Part shown: positions 7,256 to 14,592 of the stretch, in pieces | How positions within the stretch are numbered: position 1 is the stretch's first letter | How the letters are laid out: each line of letters opens with the position of its first letter | NCBI RefSeq assembly: GCF_900104955.1 | Contig: NZ_FNSI01000001.1 | Location: forward strand, 4,250,001 to 4,314,000 | Direction of reading: 5' to 3' | Length of the DNA stretch: 64,000 bases | DNA from: Beijerinckia sp. 28-YEA-48 | Lineage (GTDB): Bacteria > Pseudomonadota > Alphaproteobacteria > Rhizobiales > Beijerinckiaceae | Made by a program: the position numbers and the translations under genes | Notes under the pieces: model-generated | Told to the model about the DNA's origin: nothing | The model's input: the letters and a program-made list of their open reading frames with translations, nothing else | Database searches by the model: none

Positions 7256-8821
7256 TCACCCGTTCAGCCTATCGAGAATGTTGATATCTTGGTTGCTGTG
7301 ATAGCCAGACGTCACCCAACCATCCGCGTCATAGTCGGCCATGCAGGCGCTTGCCAGCGCTTCCATTTCGGCCAGCGCGCCGGAGCCTTTGGCCTGCATC
7401 AGCGCCTGCATGCGGATCGACTCGTGATTGCCCGCATAGTTGCGCTCATAGAGTTCATGACGCGATCCAAATTCAGAACCGACCGCATCCCAGAGCGCCT
7501 TCATAATCTTGATGCGCTCCTTGTAATCGATCCCATTCGAGCCACGCGCATAGCGTGATAGGTAAGCATCGACTTCCGGATTCTTGAAATCGCGAGAACT
7601 GGAGGGGAGGTAAATGAGCCCCGACGCAACGATCTGCTGAATGATCGACCGTATGGCCGGGTAAGCTTCCGTTGCGAAAATCCGATAAGCCGAAGCGGCC
7701 TTTATACTGGGCAGATAAGCGTCTCCGATCCACTTATCTGGAGCCGATGCCATGGCATCCGTAAGTGACCAGAAGAGATTGCGCCAACCGATGATCTCGC
7801 CAAGCTGCACCTGAACGCCACGAAATTCATCCGTTCCACAAGCGCGCAGCGCTTTTTGCAGGAGACCGATGATGAAATCGAGTTTCACCGAAAGCCTGGT
7901 ACAGCTCTGGAAGGTAAAGCCATTCAGGAAGCCGGACTGCGGATAGAATTTGCGCAACATGTTGATGTCGCGATGAACGAAGACATTCTCCCAAGGGATG
8001 AATGCATGATCGAAGATGAAGATCGCGTCATTCTCATCGAAGCGACTGGTGAGAGGATAATCGAAGGGCGAGCCCGTCGCCGCAGCCGTCAGTTCATAGG
8101 AAGGGCGGCAGATCAGCTTGATGCCGGGCGTGTCCATCTGGGCGATGAACATGACCGCGAGACTATCGTCGGTAATCTCCGCCGCCATGTTTTGGGCGAG
8201 AAAGTTATAGTGCGTCAGCGCCGACGAAGTAGCGACCACCTTGGCACCGGAAACGTAGATCCCAGCATCGGTTTCCTTTTCGATGCGAACGTAGACATCT
8301 TTCACATCGTCGGCTGCCTTGTTGCGATCAATCGGTGGATTAACCAGCGTATGATTGATGAACGGCATCGCCTCTTGCGCGCGGCCATACCAGCTCCGCG
8401 CATTGCCTGCGAATTTTCCATAGAAGTCGGCATTCGCGCCGAGCGTGTTGGTGAAGCTCGCTTTATAGTCAGGGCTGCGGCCCATCCAGCCGTAAGTCAG
8501 GCGCGACCAAGCCGCGATCGCATCGCGTTGCGCCACTAGATCGTCGCGCGAACGCGCGTAGCGAAAGAAGCGATGCGTATATCCGCCGGAGCCGGTGTCC
8601 GTTTCGGTGGTCAGCACGCCCTTCGATCGCTCGTCGTGCAGAGCGTCATATAACTTGGCGATGGAAACGGCGGCATTACGGAAAGCTGGATGTTTTGTTA
8701 CGTCCTTGACCCGCTCCCCATAGATCCAGACCTCACGGCCATCACGCAGGGATTCGAGGAATTCAGCGCCTGTAAATGGCCTGTTTTTTCCCGCAAGGAT
8801 ATCTTCCGGCTTGGTGCCCAT
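7256..8821 (-). CDS. HpaB-like FADH2-dependent aromatic monooxygenase, large component
   Basis: 521-residue oxygenase of the 4-hydroxyphenylacetate 3-hydroxylase family. It begins with FTGAEFLESLRDGREVWIYGERV, typical of the family, and continues with THRFFRYARSRDDL, the substrate/flavin region PINHTLVNPPIDRN-like (residues about 153-168), ATSSALTHYNF, DHAFIPWENVF and GLNG/GF-type segments. Family members ortho-hydroxylate phenols; an anthranilate 3-hydroxylase of Geobacillus also belongs here. With a dioxygenase of the 3-hydroxyanthranilate type downstream, ortho-hydroxylation of an aminobenzoate is a reasonable inference, not proven. First gene of the minus-strand operon; GAGGGAG precedes ATG 8821. 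Confidence 0.88.
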   Translation of the reverse strand: MGTKPEDILAGKNRPFTGAEFLESLRDGREVWIYGERVKDVTKHPAFRNAAVSIAKLYDALHDERSKGVLTTETDTGSGGYTHRFFRYARSRDDLVAQRDAIAAWSRLTYGWMGRSPDYKASFTNTLGANADFYGKFAGNARSWYGRAQEAMPFINHTLVNPPIDRNKAADDVKDVYVRIEKETDAGIYVSGAKVVATSSALTHYNFLAQNMAAEITDDSLAVMFIAQMDTPGIKLICRPSYELTAAATGSPFDYPLTSRFDENDAIFIFDHAFIPWENVFVHRDINMLRKFYPQSGFLNGFTFQSCTRLSVKLDFIIGLLQKALRACGTDEFRGVQVQLGEIIGWRNLFWSLTDAMASAPDKWIGDAYLPSIKAASAYRIFATEAYPAIRSIIQQIVASGLIYLPSSSRDFKNPEVDAYLSRYARGSNGIDYKERIKIMKALWDAVGSEFGSRHELYERNYAGNHESIRMQALMQAKGSGALAEMEALASACMADYDADGWVTSGYHSNQDINILDRLNG

Positions 8822-9028
8822 AACGCTCCCTCTCGCAATGTCTCACCCGATCCGTCGCTGGCAATGCCATGGACATCGGGTTTGACCATTTGGATTGTCA
8901 CAGGAGTCCGGCGGTAATCCCATCCCTTCTGATGACCCTTCTGCGAGAATGGATAGCCATCTAGGCGAAATATTCTGATCGGGTCCGTATCAGCTGCCGT
9001 TTTGCCGGGTGCCCCGTAGCCGGCCTCA
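8822..9028. other. Intergenic region upstream of the catabolic operon
   Basis: No credible gene here. It must hold the promoter of the minus-strand monooxygenase operon, and probably the site for the AraC regulator, but I find no convincing -35/-10 pair or repeated AraC half-site by eye. Confidence 0.4.
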
Positions 9029-9106
9029 GTAGCTTGACGCTGCTTTGGCCGCCGATATCGCGCAGATCAGGCAGCAGCGGTCTCTTGCCGCGCACGGTCA
9101 CTTTTC
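9029..9106 (-). pseudogene. Remnant of a second yifB/comM-like gene
   Basis: Read on the minus strand, this stretch encodes [19 protein letters not shown] followed by VKLL. It aligns without gaps to residues about 180-202 of the intact ComM in this window (VRAKGPPLPDLRDIKGQES, then AKRA), with roughly two thirds identity and corresponding DNA similarity. The segment is the linker just before Walker A. It has no start, lacks the rest of the protein and is flanked by stops in frame, so it is a decayed fragment. Confidence 0.5.
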
Positions 9107-9150
9107 CCCGTGCTCAGGCCAGGCGGTGAGGCAGGAGCATTGGGCGAACA

Positions 9151-10761
9151 TTATCCCGCAGCCGTCGCCTTGATCATATCCGCCGCCTTCTCACCGATCA
9201 TGATTGTCGGCAGATTGGTGTTGCCGCTCGGCAGTTCCGGCATGATCGAGGCGTCCGCCACCCGCAGGCCTTCGATGCCGCGCACGCGCAATTGCGCGTC
9301 GACGACGGCCCGATCGTCGATCCCCATCTTGCAGGTGCCGACCGGATGAGAGCGATGACCGGCATTGGCCCGGATGAAGGCAGCGATCTCGGCGTCGCTT
9401 TGCTTGGCATCGCCTGGCGCCAGTTCGCCTTCGATCATGTCGGCCAAAGGTTTCTGCGCATAGAGATGACGGCAAGCGCGGACGCCGCGCACCATCGTGT
9501 CGAGATCGGCTTTCTCGGAAAACATATTGAACATGATGCGCGGATGATCGGCGGGGTTGGCCGAGCGCAATTTGACCCAGCCGCGCGAAAGCGGATGCAG
9601 CGCGCCGACGCGGATGGAGAAACAATAGTTCGGCGGCGCGGTCGCGCCGGGGAACCACAGGTCGGCGGAATTGCTCAAGGTCATCGCGATACATTGTACG
9701 TCGGGACGATCGAGCCCATCGCGCGTGCGCAGGAATAGATTGGCCGCCGCGCCATTGGTGGCGAAGGGGCCGCCATGGTCGACATACCAGCGCGCCACCT
9801 GCGCCGCCGCGCGATCCAGACGCAGGAAGCGGGTGAAGCCGACCTTGCCGCGCGCCTTGTAGATATTGAGAATGTTGGGATGCTCGCCGAGGTTCTGGCC
9901 GACGCCCGGCAGATCATGCACCGGCTTGATGCCGACGGATTGCAGATGCGCGGCGGGACCGATGCCCGAGAGCATGAGAATCTGCGGCGAATTATACGAG
10001 CCACCGGAGACGATGACCTCGCGCTCAGCGCGCGCCTGGATCAACCCGCCGCCTTGCACATATTCGACACCGACGGCGCGTCCTTTCTCAATCAAGACGC
10101 GCGTGGTCAAAGCCCCGGTCTCGATGGTCAGATTGCGGCGAGACAAGGCCGGATGGAGATAGGCCCGCGCGCTTGATGAACGCGCACCGCCGCCCGTGGT
10201 CTGCTCCATGCGGGCCAGCCCTTCCTGGGCCGTGGCGTTGGGATCATCATTAAAGCCATAGCCAGCGGCAATCGCCGCCGCCTTATGGGCTTCAAACAAC
10301 ATTTCAGGATAGATCGTCGGGCTTACCTGGATCGGCCCCTGAGCACCGTGAAAATCACTGTCGCCGCGCCAGGAATTTTCCAGCTTGCGGAAATAGGGCA
10401 GAACGTCGTCGTAGCTCCAGCCTTCCAAGCCCTGCTGCCGCCACAGATCATAGTCAGTGCGGTTGCCGCGAATGGCGATCATGGCGTTGATCGACGATGA
10501 CCCGCCCAGCGTGCGCCCGCGCTTGATTTCGAGCTTTCGATTGTCGAGACCCGGCTCCGGTTCGGTTTCGAAACGCCAAGTGCCGAAGCGGCTCTTCGCC
10601 ACCTTGATGAAGGCGAGCGGCATCACTTGGAACGGATGCCTGTCGCGGCCGCCAGCCTCGAGAAGCAAGACGGAAACAGAAGGATCTTCGCTCAAACGGC
10701 TGGCGATGACGGCGCCGGCCGAACCCGAGCCGATGACAATGTAATCAAACGAACGCTGCAT
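9151..10761 (-). CDS. GMC-family FAD-dependent alcohol/choline dehydrogenase
   Basis: 536-residue GMC oxidoreductase. The FAD-binding dinucleotide motif [19 protein letters not shown] is at residues 7-25, the first GMC signature [14 protein letters not shown] near 83-96, and the second GMC signature [19 protein letters not shown] near 255-273. The C-terminal HPVGTCKMG, then [24 protein letters not shown], holds the catalytic His/Asn pair. Members oxidise primary alcohols, choline or polyethylene glycols and pass electrons to the respiratory chain. It lies just past the catabolic operon on the same strand but with about 330 bases between, so it is probably a separate unit. Substrate unknown. 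Confidence 0.9.
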   Translation of the reverse strand: MQRSFDYIVIGSGSAGAVIASRLSEDPSVSVLLLEAGGRDRHPFQVMPLAFIKVAKSRFGTWRFETEPEPGLDNRKLEIKRGRTLGGSSSINAMIAIRGNRTDYDLWRQQGLEGWSYDDVLPYFRKLENSWRGDSDFHGAQGPIQVSPTIYPEMLFEAHKAAAIAAGYGFNDDPNATAQEGLARMEQTTGGGARSSSARAYLHPALSRRNLTIETGALTTRVLIEKGRAVGVEYVQGGGLIQARAEREVIVSGGSYNSPQILMLSGIGPAAHLQSVGIKPVHDLPGVGQNLGEHPNILNIYKARGKVGFTRFLRLDRAAAQVARWYVDHGGPFATNGAAANLFLRTRDGLDRPDVQCIAMTLSNSADLWFPGATAPPNYCFSIRVGALHPLSRGWVKLRSANPADHPRIMFNMFSEKADLDTMVRGVRACRHLYAQKPLADMIEGELAPGDAKQSDAEIAAFIRANAGHRSHPVGTCKMGIDDRAVVDAQLRVRGIEGLRVADASIMPELPSGNTNLPTIMIGEKAADMIKATAAG

Positions 10762-11011
10762 GAATGTCCTGAACGGCGATGCGGCAGAGAAGGACAGGCT
10801 GCGGCCATTGCGGTTCGATCTCCGCGATTGTCACAGCATCCTCCCCGTCGCGGATATCCTTGAGCAACAAAGCCCGCGCCAGATCCCCTGTGTTGATACA
10901 CGGATCGGCGCCAGACCTGTTGAGGAAGTCCTTGGTTTCTTTAAGTCGTGAGAATGTCTTTGAACCAACCGCTCGACTTGTCAACGATGGGCAGGCCCCC
11001 TCTGTCTTCAT
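10745..11011 (-). CDS. Possible small ORF overlapping the start of the GMC gene
   Basis: An open minus-strand frame of 88 codons ends 17 bases inside the GMC gene. Its C-terminal half (LARALLLKDIRDGEDAVTIA region) has protein-like composition, whereas the N-terminal part does not, and there is no clear ribosome-binding site. It could be a decayed gene fragment or chance. I do not recognise the product. Confidence 0.2.
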   Translation of the reverse strand: MKTEGACPSLTSRAVGSKTFSRLKETKDFLNRSGADPCINTGDLARALLLKDIRDGEDAVTIAEIEPQWPQPVLLCRIAVQDIHAAFV

Positions 11012-11081
11012 GGGCAAGTAGAAATTGCCACGAAGCGGCTGGCGGGGGATGATGCCGCCATGGCTCCATGAGGTTTGGACA
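10762..11081. other. Intergenic region between GMC and arginase genes
   Basis: About 320 bases separate the divergent GMC and arginase genes. Apart from the doubtful 88-codon frame on the minus strand, I see no gene, repeat or clear promoter. The divergent promoters must lie here. Confidence 0.4.
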
Positions 11082-12002
11082 ATGCGGTGCAAGATACTCG
11101 GCGTGCCGGTGCAGGCGGGAGCGGGTCGTATGGGGTGCGACATGGGGCCGAGCGCGCTGCGCACGGCGGGGTTGATCCCGACCTTGATCGACCTCGGCCA
11201 TGAGGTGGAGGATCTCGGCACCGTGCAGCCAGGGCCTGTCCGCCCCATCGTTCACGGCAATTCGACAATCAAAGCACTGCCGGAGATCGTGGCCTGGACA
11301 GAGGCCATCGCGGAAGCGACCTATCGGGCGAGCGCCGAAGCCATGCCGATCGTTCTGGGCGGCGATCATTCGCTCTCGGCCGGTACGCTGCCGGCAGCGG
11401 CGCGGCGCGCCGCCGAACAGAAGCGGCCCCTGTTCGTGTTATGGCTCGACGCGCATCCGGATTTTCATACGCTCGACAGCACGCAGAGCGGCAATCTGCA
11501 CGGCGTGCCGCTCGCCTATGCCAGCGGCCAGCCGGGGTTCGCCGGCTATTATCCTGACCTACCGGCGGTGATCGACCCCAAGAACATCTGCACGCTCGGC
11601 CTGCGCAGCGTCGATCCGGCCGAGCGCAAGGCGATCGCTGTGGCGGGCATCACCGTCTATGATATGCGCGCCATCGACGAACACGGCATCGGGTCGCTGC
11701 TGCGCACCTTTCTGGCGCGTGTCACCGCTGCCCAAGGCCGGCTGCATGTCAGCCTCGACGTCGATTTCCTCGATCCGCCGATCGCGCCGGCGGTCGGCAC
11801 GACCGTGCCCGGCGGCGCCACGTTCCGCGAGGCGCATCTGGTGATGGAAATGCTTTGTGACAGCGGGCTCGTCACCAGCCTCGACCTGGTCGAGCTCAAC
11901 CCGTTTCTCGACGAGCGCGGACGCACCGCGACCTTGATGGTGGACCTGACGGCAAGCCTGATGGGCCGGCGCGTCATGGATCGCCCAACGCGAAGTTTTT
12001 GA
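11082..12002 (+). CDS. rocF: Arginase
   Basis: 306-residue ureohydrolase converting arginine to ornithine and urea. Mn-binding motifs are all present: GGDHSLSAGT, WLDAHPDFHT and SLDVDFLDPPIAP. The glutamate-containing LVELNPFLDE segment near the C-terminus is also typical of arginase rather than agmatinase, as is the opening ILGVPVQAGAGRMGCDMGPSALR. Start ATG 11082 follows GAGG by 8 bases; longer frames add an unlike N-terminus. The next gene, ornithine cyclodeaminase, begins 3 bases after its stop, so the two form an arginine-to-proline operon. No urease genes are visible in the window. Confidence 0.93.
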   Translation: MRCKILGVPVQAGAGRMGCDMGPSALRTAGLIPTLIDLGHEVEDLGTVQPGPVRPIVHGNSTIKALPEIVAWTEAIAEATYRASAEAMPIVLGGDHSLSAGTLPAAARRAAEQKRPLFVLWLDAHPDFHTLDSTQSGNLHGVPLAYASGQPGFAGYYPDLPAVIDPKNICTLGLRSVDPAERKAIAVAGITVYDMRAIDEHGIGSLLRTFLARVTAAQGRLHVSLDVDFLDPPIAPAVGTTVPGGATFREAHLVMEMLCDSGLVTSLDLVELNPFLDERGRTATLMVDLTASLMGRRVMDRPTRSF

Positions 12003-12005
12003 ACC

Positions 12006-13052
12006 ATGACCGCGCCCCGGCTGAACATCGTTCCCTTCGTCAGCGTCGACCATATGATGAAACTGGTGCTGGCGATCGGCGTCGAGCGGTTCGTTACCGA
12101 ACTCGCCGGCTATATCGAGGACGACTTTCGCCGCTGGGACGCCTTCGACAAGACGCCACGCACCGCTTCGCACAGCCCTGAAGGCGTCATTGAGCTCATG
12201 CCGACGAGCGACGGGCGGCTCTATGGCTTCAAATATGTCAACGGCCATCCCAAGAATACCAAGACAGGCCTGCAGACGGTGACAGCGTTTGGCGTGCTCG
12301 CCGATGTCGGCTCGGGCTATCCGATGCTGCTCACCGAGATGACCATTCTGACGGCGCTGCGCACCGCCGCGACGTCGGCGCTGGCGGCGAAAGCTCTGGC
12401 GCCGAAAGCGGCGCGCACCATGGCAATCATCGGCAATGGCGCGCAATCGGAATTCCAGGCGATCGGCTTCAAGGCCTTGGTCGGAATCGATCGGTTGCGG
12501 CTGTACGATATCGATGCTTCGGCCTCTCAGCGCTGCGCCAAGAATCTCGCCGGCAAGGGCTTCGACATCACCCTCTGCCGCTCGGGCCAGGAGGCAGTGG
12601 AAGGGGCTCAGATCATCACCACGGTCACCGCTGACAAGAATTATGCGACGATTCTGACCGACAACATGGTTGGCCCTGGCGTGCACATCAACGCGGTCGG
12701 CGGCGATTGCCCGGGCAAGACCGAACTGCACAAGGACATCCTGCTGCGCTCGAGCATTTTCGTCGAATTCGCGCCGCAGACCCGCGGCGAGGGCGAGATC
12801 CAGCAATTGCCGCCTGATCATCCCGTCACTGAACTGTGGCAGGTGATGTCAGGCACGGCGGCGGGGCGCGTCAGCGCGCAGCAGGTGACGCTGTTCGATT
12901 CCGTCGGCTTCGCCGTCGAGGATTTCTCGGCGCTGCGCTATGTGCGCGACCAACTGCCGACGACCGGCCTCTATGAAGAACTCGACCTGCTCGCCGATCC
13001 CGACGAGCCGCGCGATCTGTTCGGCATGCTGTTGCGGGCGGCAAAGACATAA
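12006..13052 (+). CDS. ocd: Ornithine cyclodeaminase
   Basis: 348-residue ornithine cyclodeaminase/mu-crystallin family enzyme converting ornithine to proline and ammonia with bound NAD. It opens with FVSVDHMMKLVLAIGVERFV and has TAATSALAAKALAPK, a Rossmann motif IIGNGAQSEFQ near residues 140-150, and VGPGVHINAVGGDCPGKTEL, which contains the catalytic Asp. The length matches the long (about 350 aa) bacterial class. It follows arginase by 3 bases, so arginine can be turned into proline by this pair alone. The alternative, alanine dehydrogenase or another family member, is less likely given this neighbour. Confidence 0.93.
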   Translation: MTAPRLNIVPFVSVDHMMKLVLAIGVERFVTELAGYIEDDFRRWDAFDKTPRTASHSPEGVIELMPTSDGRLYGFKYVNGHPKNTKTGLQTVTAFGVLADVGSGYPMLLTEMTILTALRTAATSALAAKALAPKAARTMAIIGNGAQSEFQAIGFKALVGIDRLRLYDIDASASQRCAKNLAGKGFDITLCRSGQEAVEGAQIITTVTADKNYATILTDNMVGPGVHINAVGGDCPGKTELHKDILLRSSIFVEFAPQTRGEGEIQQLPPDHPVTELWQVMSGTAAGRVSAQQVTLFDSVGFAVEDFSALRYVRDQLPTTGLYEELDLLADPDEPRDLFGMLLRAAKT

Positions 13053-13222
13053 GAGGCGCTGGTAGTCTGAAAATTCAAGACTCTGATATATAACGTTTTT
13101 CTACAGTATAATGAGAGTCGTTGCCGCCGGCAGGAACCGTGCGCCGCAGCCGGCGTTAGCCTCAAAGCCGGAATTGGCCTGTCCTTCCGGAGACGGTGGA
13201 TCACCCATGCGAGACGCGGCCC

Positions 13223-13251
13223 TTTACGAATGGACAGAGACCGATTATATT
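13223..13251 (+). promoter_or_regulatory. Candidate nadA promoter
   Basis: TTTACG (13223-13228) and TATATT (13246-13251) are separated by 17 bases, a good sigma-70-like layout. The palindromic operator begins at the last base of the -10 element, the expected position for a repressor. A second TATAAT at 13107-13112 lacks a good -35. Confidence 0.5.
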
Positions 13252-13271
13252 TATGCTCGAATAGAGCATAA
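13251..13271. promoter_or_regulatory. Palindromic operator 1 upstream of nadA
   Basis: TTATGCTC, five bases, GAGCATAA: a perfect 8-bp inverted repeat sitting on the transcription start region of nadA. NAD synthesis genes in alphaproteobacteria are known to be repressed by NadQ or NrtR; I infer a NadQ-type site from position and form but cannot confirm its consensus. Confidence 0.55.
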
Positions 13272-13306
13272 GGGCGACCGGCGAGAGCCGGGTTTTTTGC
13301 CCAAGG

Positions 13307-13326
13307 ATATGCTCAGAACGAGTAGA
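13307..13326. promoter_or_regulatory. Palindromic operator 2 upstream of nadA
   Basis: ATATGCTC, five bases, GAGTAGA: a weaker second copy of the nadA operator, ending about 10 bases before the nadA start and about 55 bases from the first copy. It could assist looping or cooperative repression. It also overlaps the probable ribosome-binding site. Confidence 0.4.
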
Positions 13327-13336
13327 AGAGGACGCC

Positions 13337-14416
13337 ATGTACAACGCCAGCGACAGCCCCACTCTGACTCGCCCCGCGCCGGCACTCACGGGCGCGGCCG
13401 CGCGTTTTGGCATTCTGCCGATGCCCAATCTCGCCTGGACTCCGGAAGTCGAGCGAGAGACGGCGCATCTCTACGAGAAGGTGAAGCGCGTTATTCCCTC
13501 GGTCGAGTGGCCGTTCCATGCGCCCTATGTAAAGGCGATCAACGACCTCAAGAAAGAGCGCAACGCCGTCATCCTGGCGCATAACTACCAGACGCCGGAG
13601 ATCTACAATTGCGTCGCCGATGTGGTCGGTGACTCGTTGCAGCTCGCCCGCCTCGCCACCAAGACCGATGCCGAGATCATCGTGCAAGGCGGCGTGCATT
13701 TCATGGCCGAGACGTCGAAACTGCTTAATCCGTCGAAGACCATCCTGATTCCGGATTCGAAGGCTGGCTGCTCGCTGGCTGAATCGATCACCGGCGCCGA
13801 TGTGCGCCTGCTACGTCAGCGCTATCCCGGCGTGCCTGTCGTCGCCTACGTCAACACCTCTGCCGATGTGAAGGCGGAGGTCGACATCTGCTGCACCTCG
13901 TCGAACGCGCTGAAAGTGGTCGAGAGCCTCGGCTCGGATCGCGTGCTGTTCCTGCCCGATCGCTATCTGGCGCAGAACGTCCAGGCACAGACCAAGGTGC
14001 AGATCATCGCCTGGCACGGCGCCTGCGAAGTACACGAGCGCTTCACCGCCGAGGAACTGCTGCGCTATCGCGAGGACGATCCGTCGATCCAGATCATCGC
14101 CCATCCGGAATGCCCGCCGGAAGTGGTGGCCGTGTCGGACTTCGCCGGCTCGACCGCGGCGATGATCGACTTCGTTAAGACGCAGAAGCCGAAGCGCGTG
14201 TTGCTCGTCACCGAATGTTCGATGGCCTCCAATGTGGAAGCGGAGACGACCGGCACGGAATTCGTCAAGCCGTGCAACCTCTGCCCGCACATGAAGCGCA
14301 TCACCTTGCCGAAGATCCTCGAAAGCCTCGTCTATATGCGCGAGGAGGTGATCATCGATCCGGAAATCGCCGAGCGCGCCCGCCGCCCGGTCGAGCGGAT
14401 GATCGCGCTGGGTTAG
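13337..14416 (+). CDS. nadA: Quinolinate synthase A
   Basis: 359-residue NadA, which condenses iminoaspartate with dihydroxyacetone phosphate to quinolinate using a [4Fe-4S] cluster. Motifs in order: [53 protein letters not shown] (cluster Cys), [50 protein letters not shown] and [14 protein letters not shown] (cluster Cys). nadB and nadC do not follow, unlike the common nadABC operon, so they must be elsewhere. The gene is preceded by a promoter with two palindromic operator sites and followed by a palindromic intergenic repeat. Confidence 0.95.
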   Translation: MYNASDSPTLTRPAPALTGAAARFGILPMPNLAWTPEVERETAHLYEKVKRVIPSVEWPFHAPYVKAINDLKKERNAVILAHNYQTPEIYNCVADVVGDSLQLARLATKTDAEIIVQGGVHFMAETSKLLNPSKTILIPDSKAGCSLAESITGADVRLLRQRYPGVPVVAYVNTSADVKAEVDICCTSSNALKVVESLGSDRVLFLPDRYLAQNVQAQTKVQIIAWHGACEVHERFTAEELLRYREDDPSIQIIAHPECPPEVVAVSDFAGSTAAMIDFVKTQKPKRVLLVTECSMASNVEAETTGTEFVKPCNLCPHMKRITLPKILESLVYMREEVIIDPEIAERARRPVERMIALG

Positions 14417-14439
14417 TCTTCGTTGATCTGAAACCTTGG

Positions 14440-14574
14440 TGTCATCCTGGACACTTGCGCAGCAAGTGATCCGGGAGCCAGGGGCAAGCGCTTCAGCGCC
14501 TGATCACGTTCAATCACGTAGTATTCCACCACACGCTCCTGGTTCCCGGATCGCCTTCGGCGTCCGGGATGACA
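14440..14574. repeat. Long imperfect palindromic intergenic element
   Basis: The outer ends TGTCATCC (14440-14447) and GGATGACA (14567-14574) are exact inverted repeats. An inner pair ATCCGGGAGCCAGG (14469-14482) and CCTGGTTCCCGGAT (14538-14551) is nearly so. The element fills the gap between the convergent nadA and dnaE2 genes. This is the form of the short palindromic repeats scattered through rhizobial genomes; it may also end transcription from both sides. Confidence 0.6.
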
Positions 14575-14592
14575 CAGAGATTTGCGCCCCTA

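Noticed and set aside
8698-9030. Open minus-strand frame running from the intergenic region into the monooxygenase gene
   Set aside because: No start codon with a ribosome site, and most of its length is another frame of the monooxygenase gene.
11559-12821. Open frame of 420 codons on the minus strand opposite arginase and ornithine cyclodeaminase
   Set aside because: It spans two well-supported genes on the other strand; composition is typical of an antisense frame.
13107-13112. TATAAT as the main nadA promoter
   Set aside because: No acceptable -35 at 16-18 bases; the TTTACG/TATATT pair nearer the gene and next to the operator is better.
13121-13240. Structured RNA or riboswitch upstream of nadA
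   Set aside because: GC-rich with small possible stems, but no conserved riboswitch pattern I recognise; it lies upstream of the preferred promoter.
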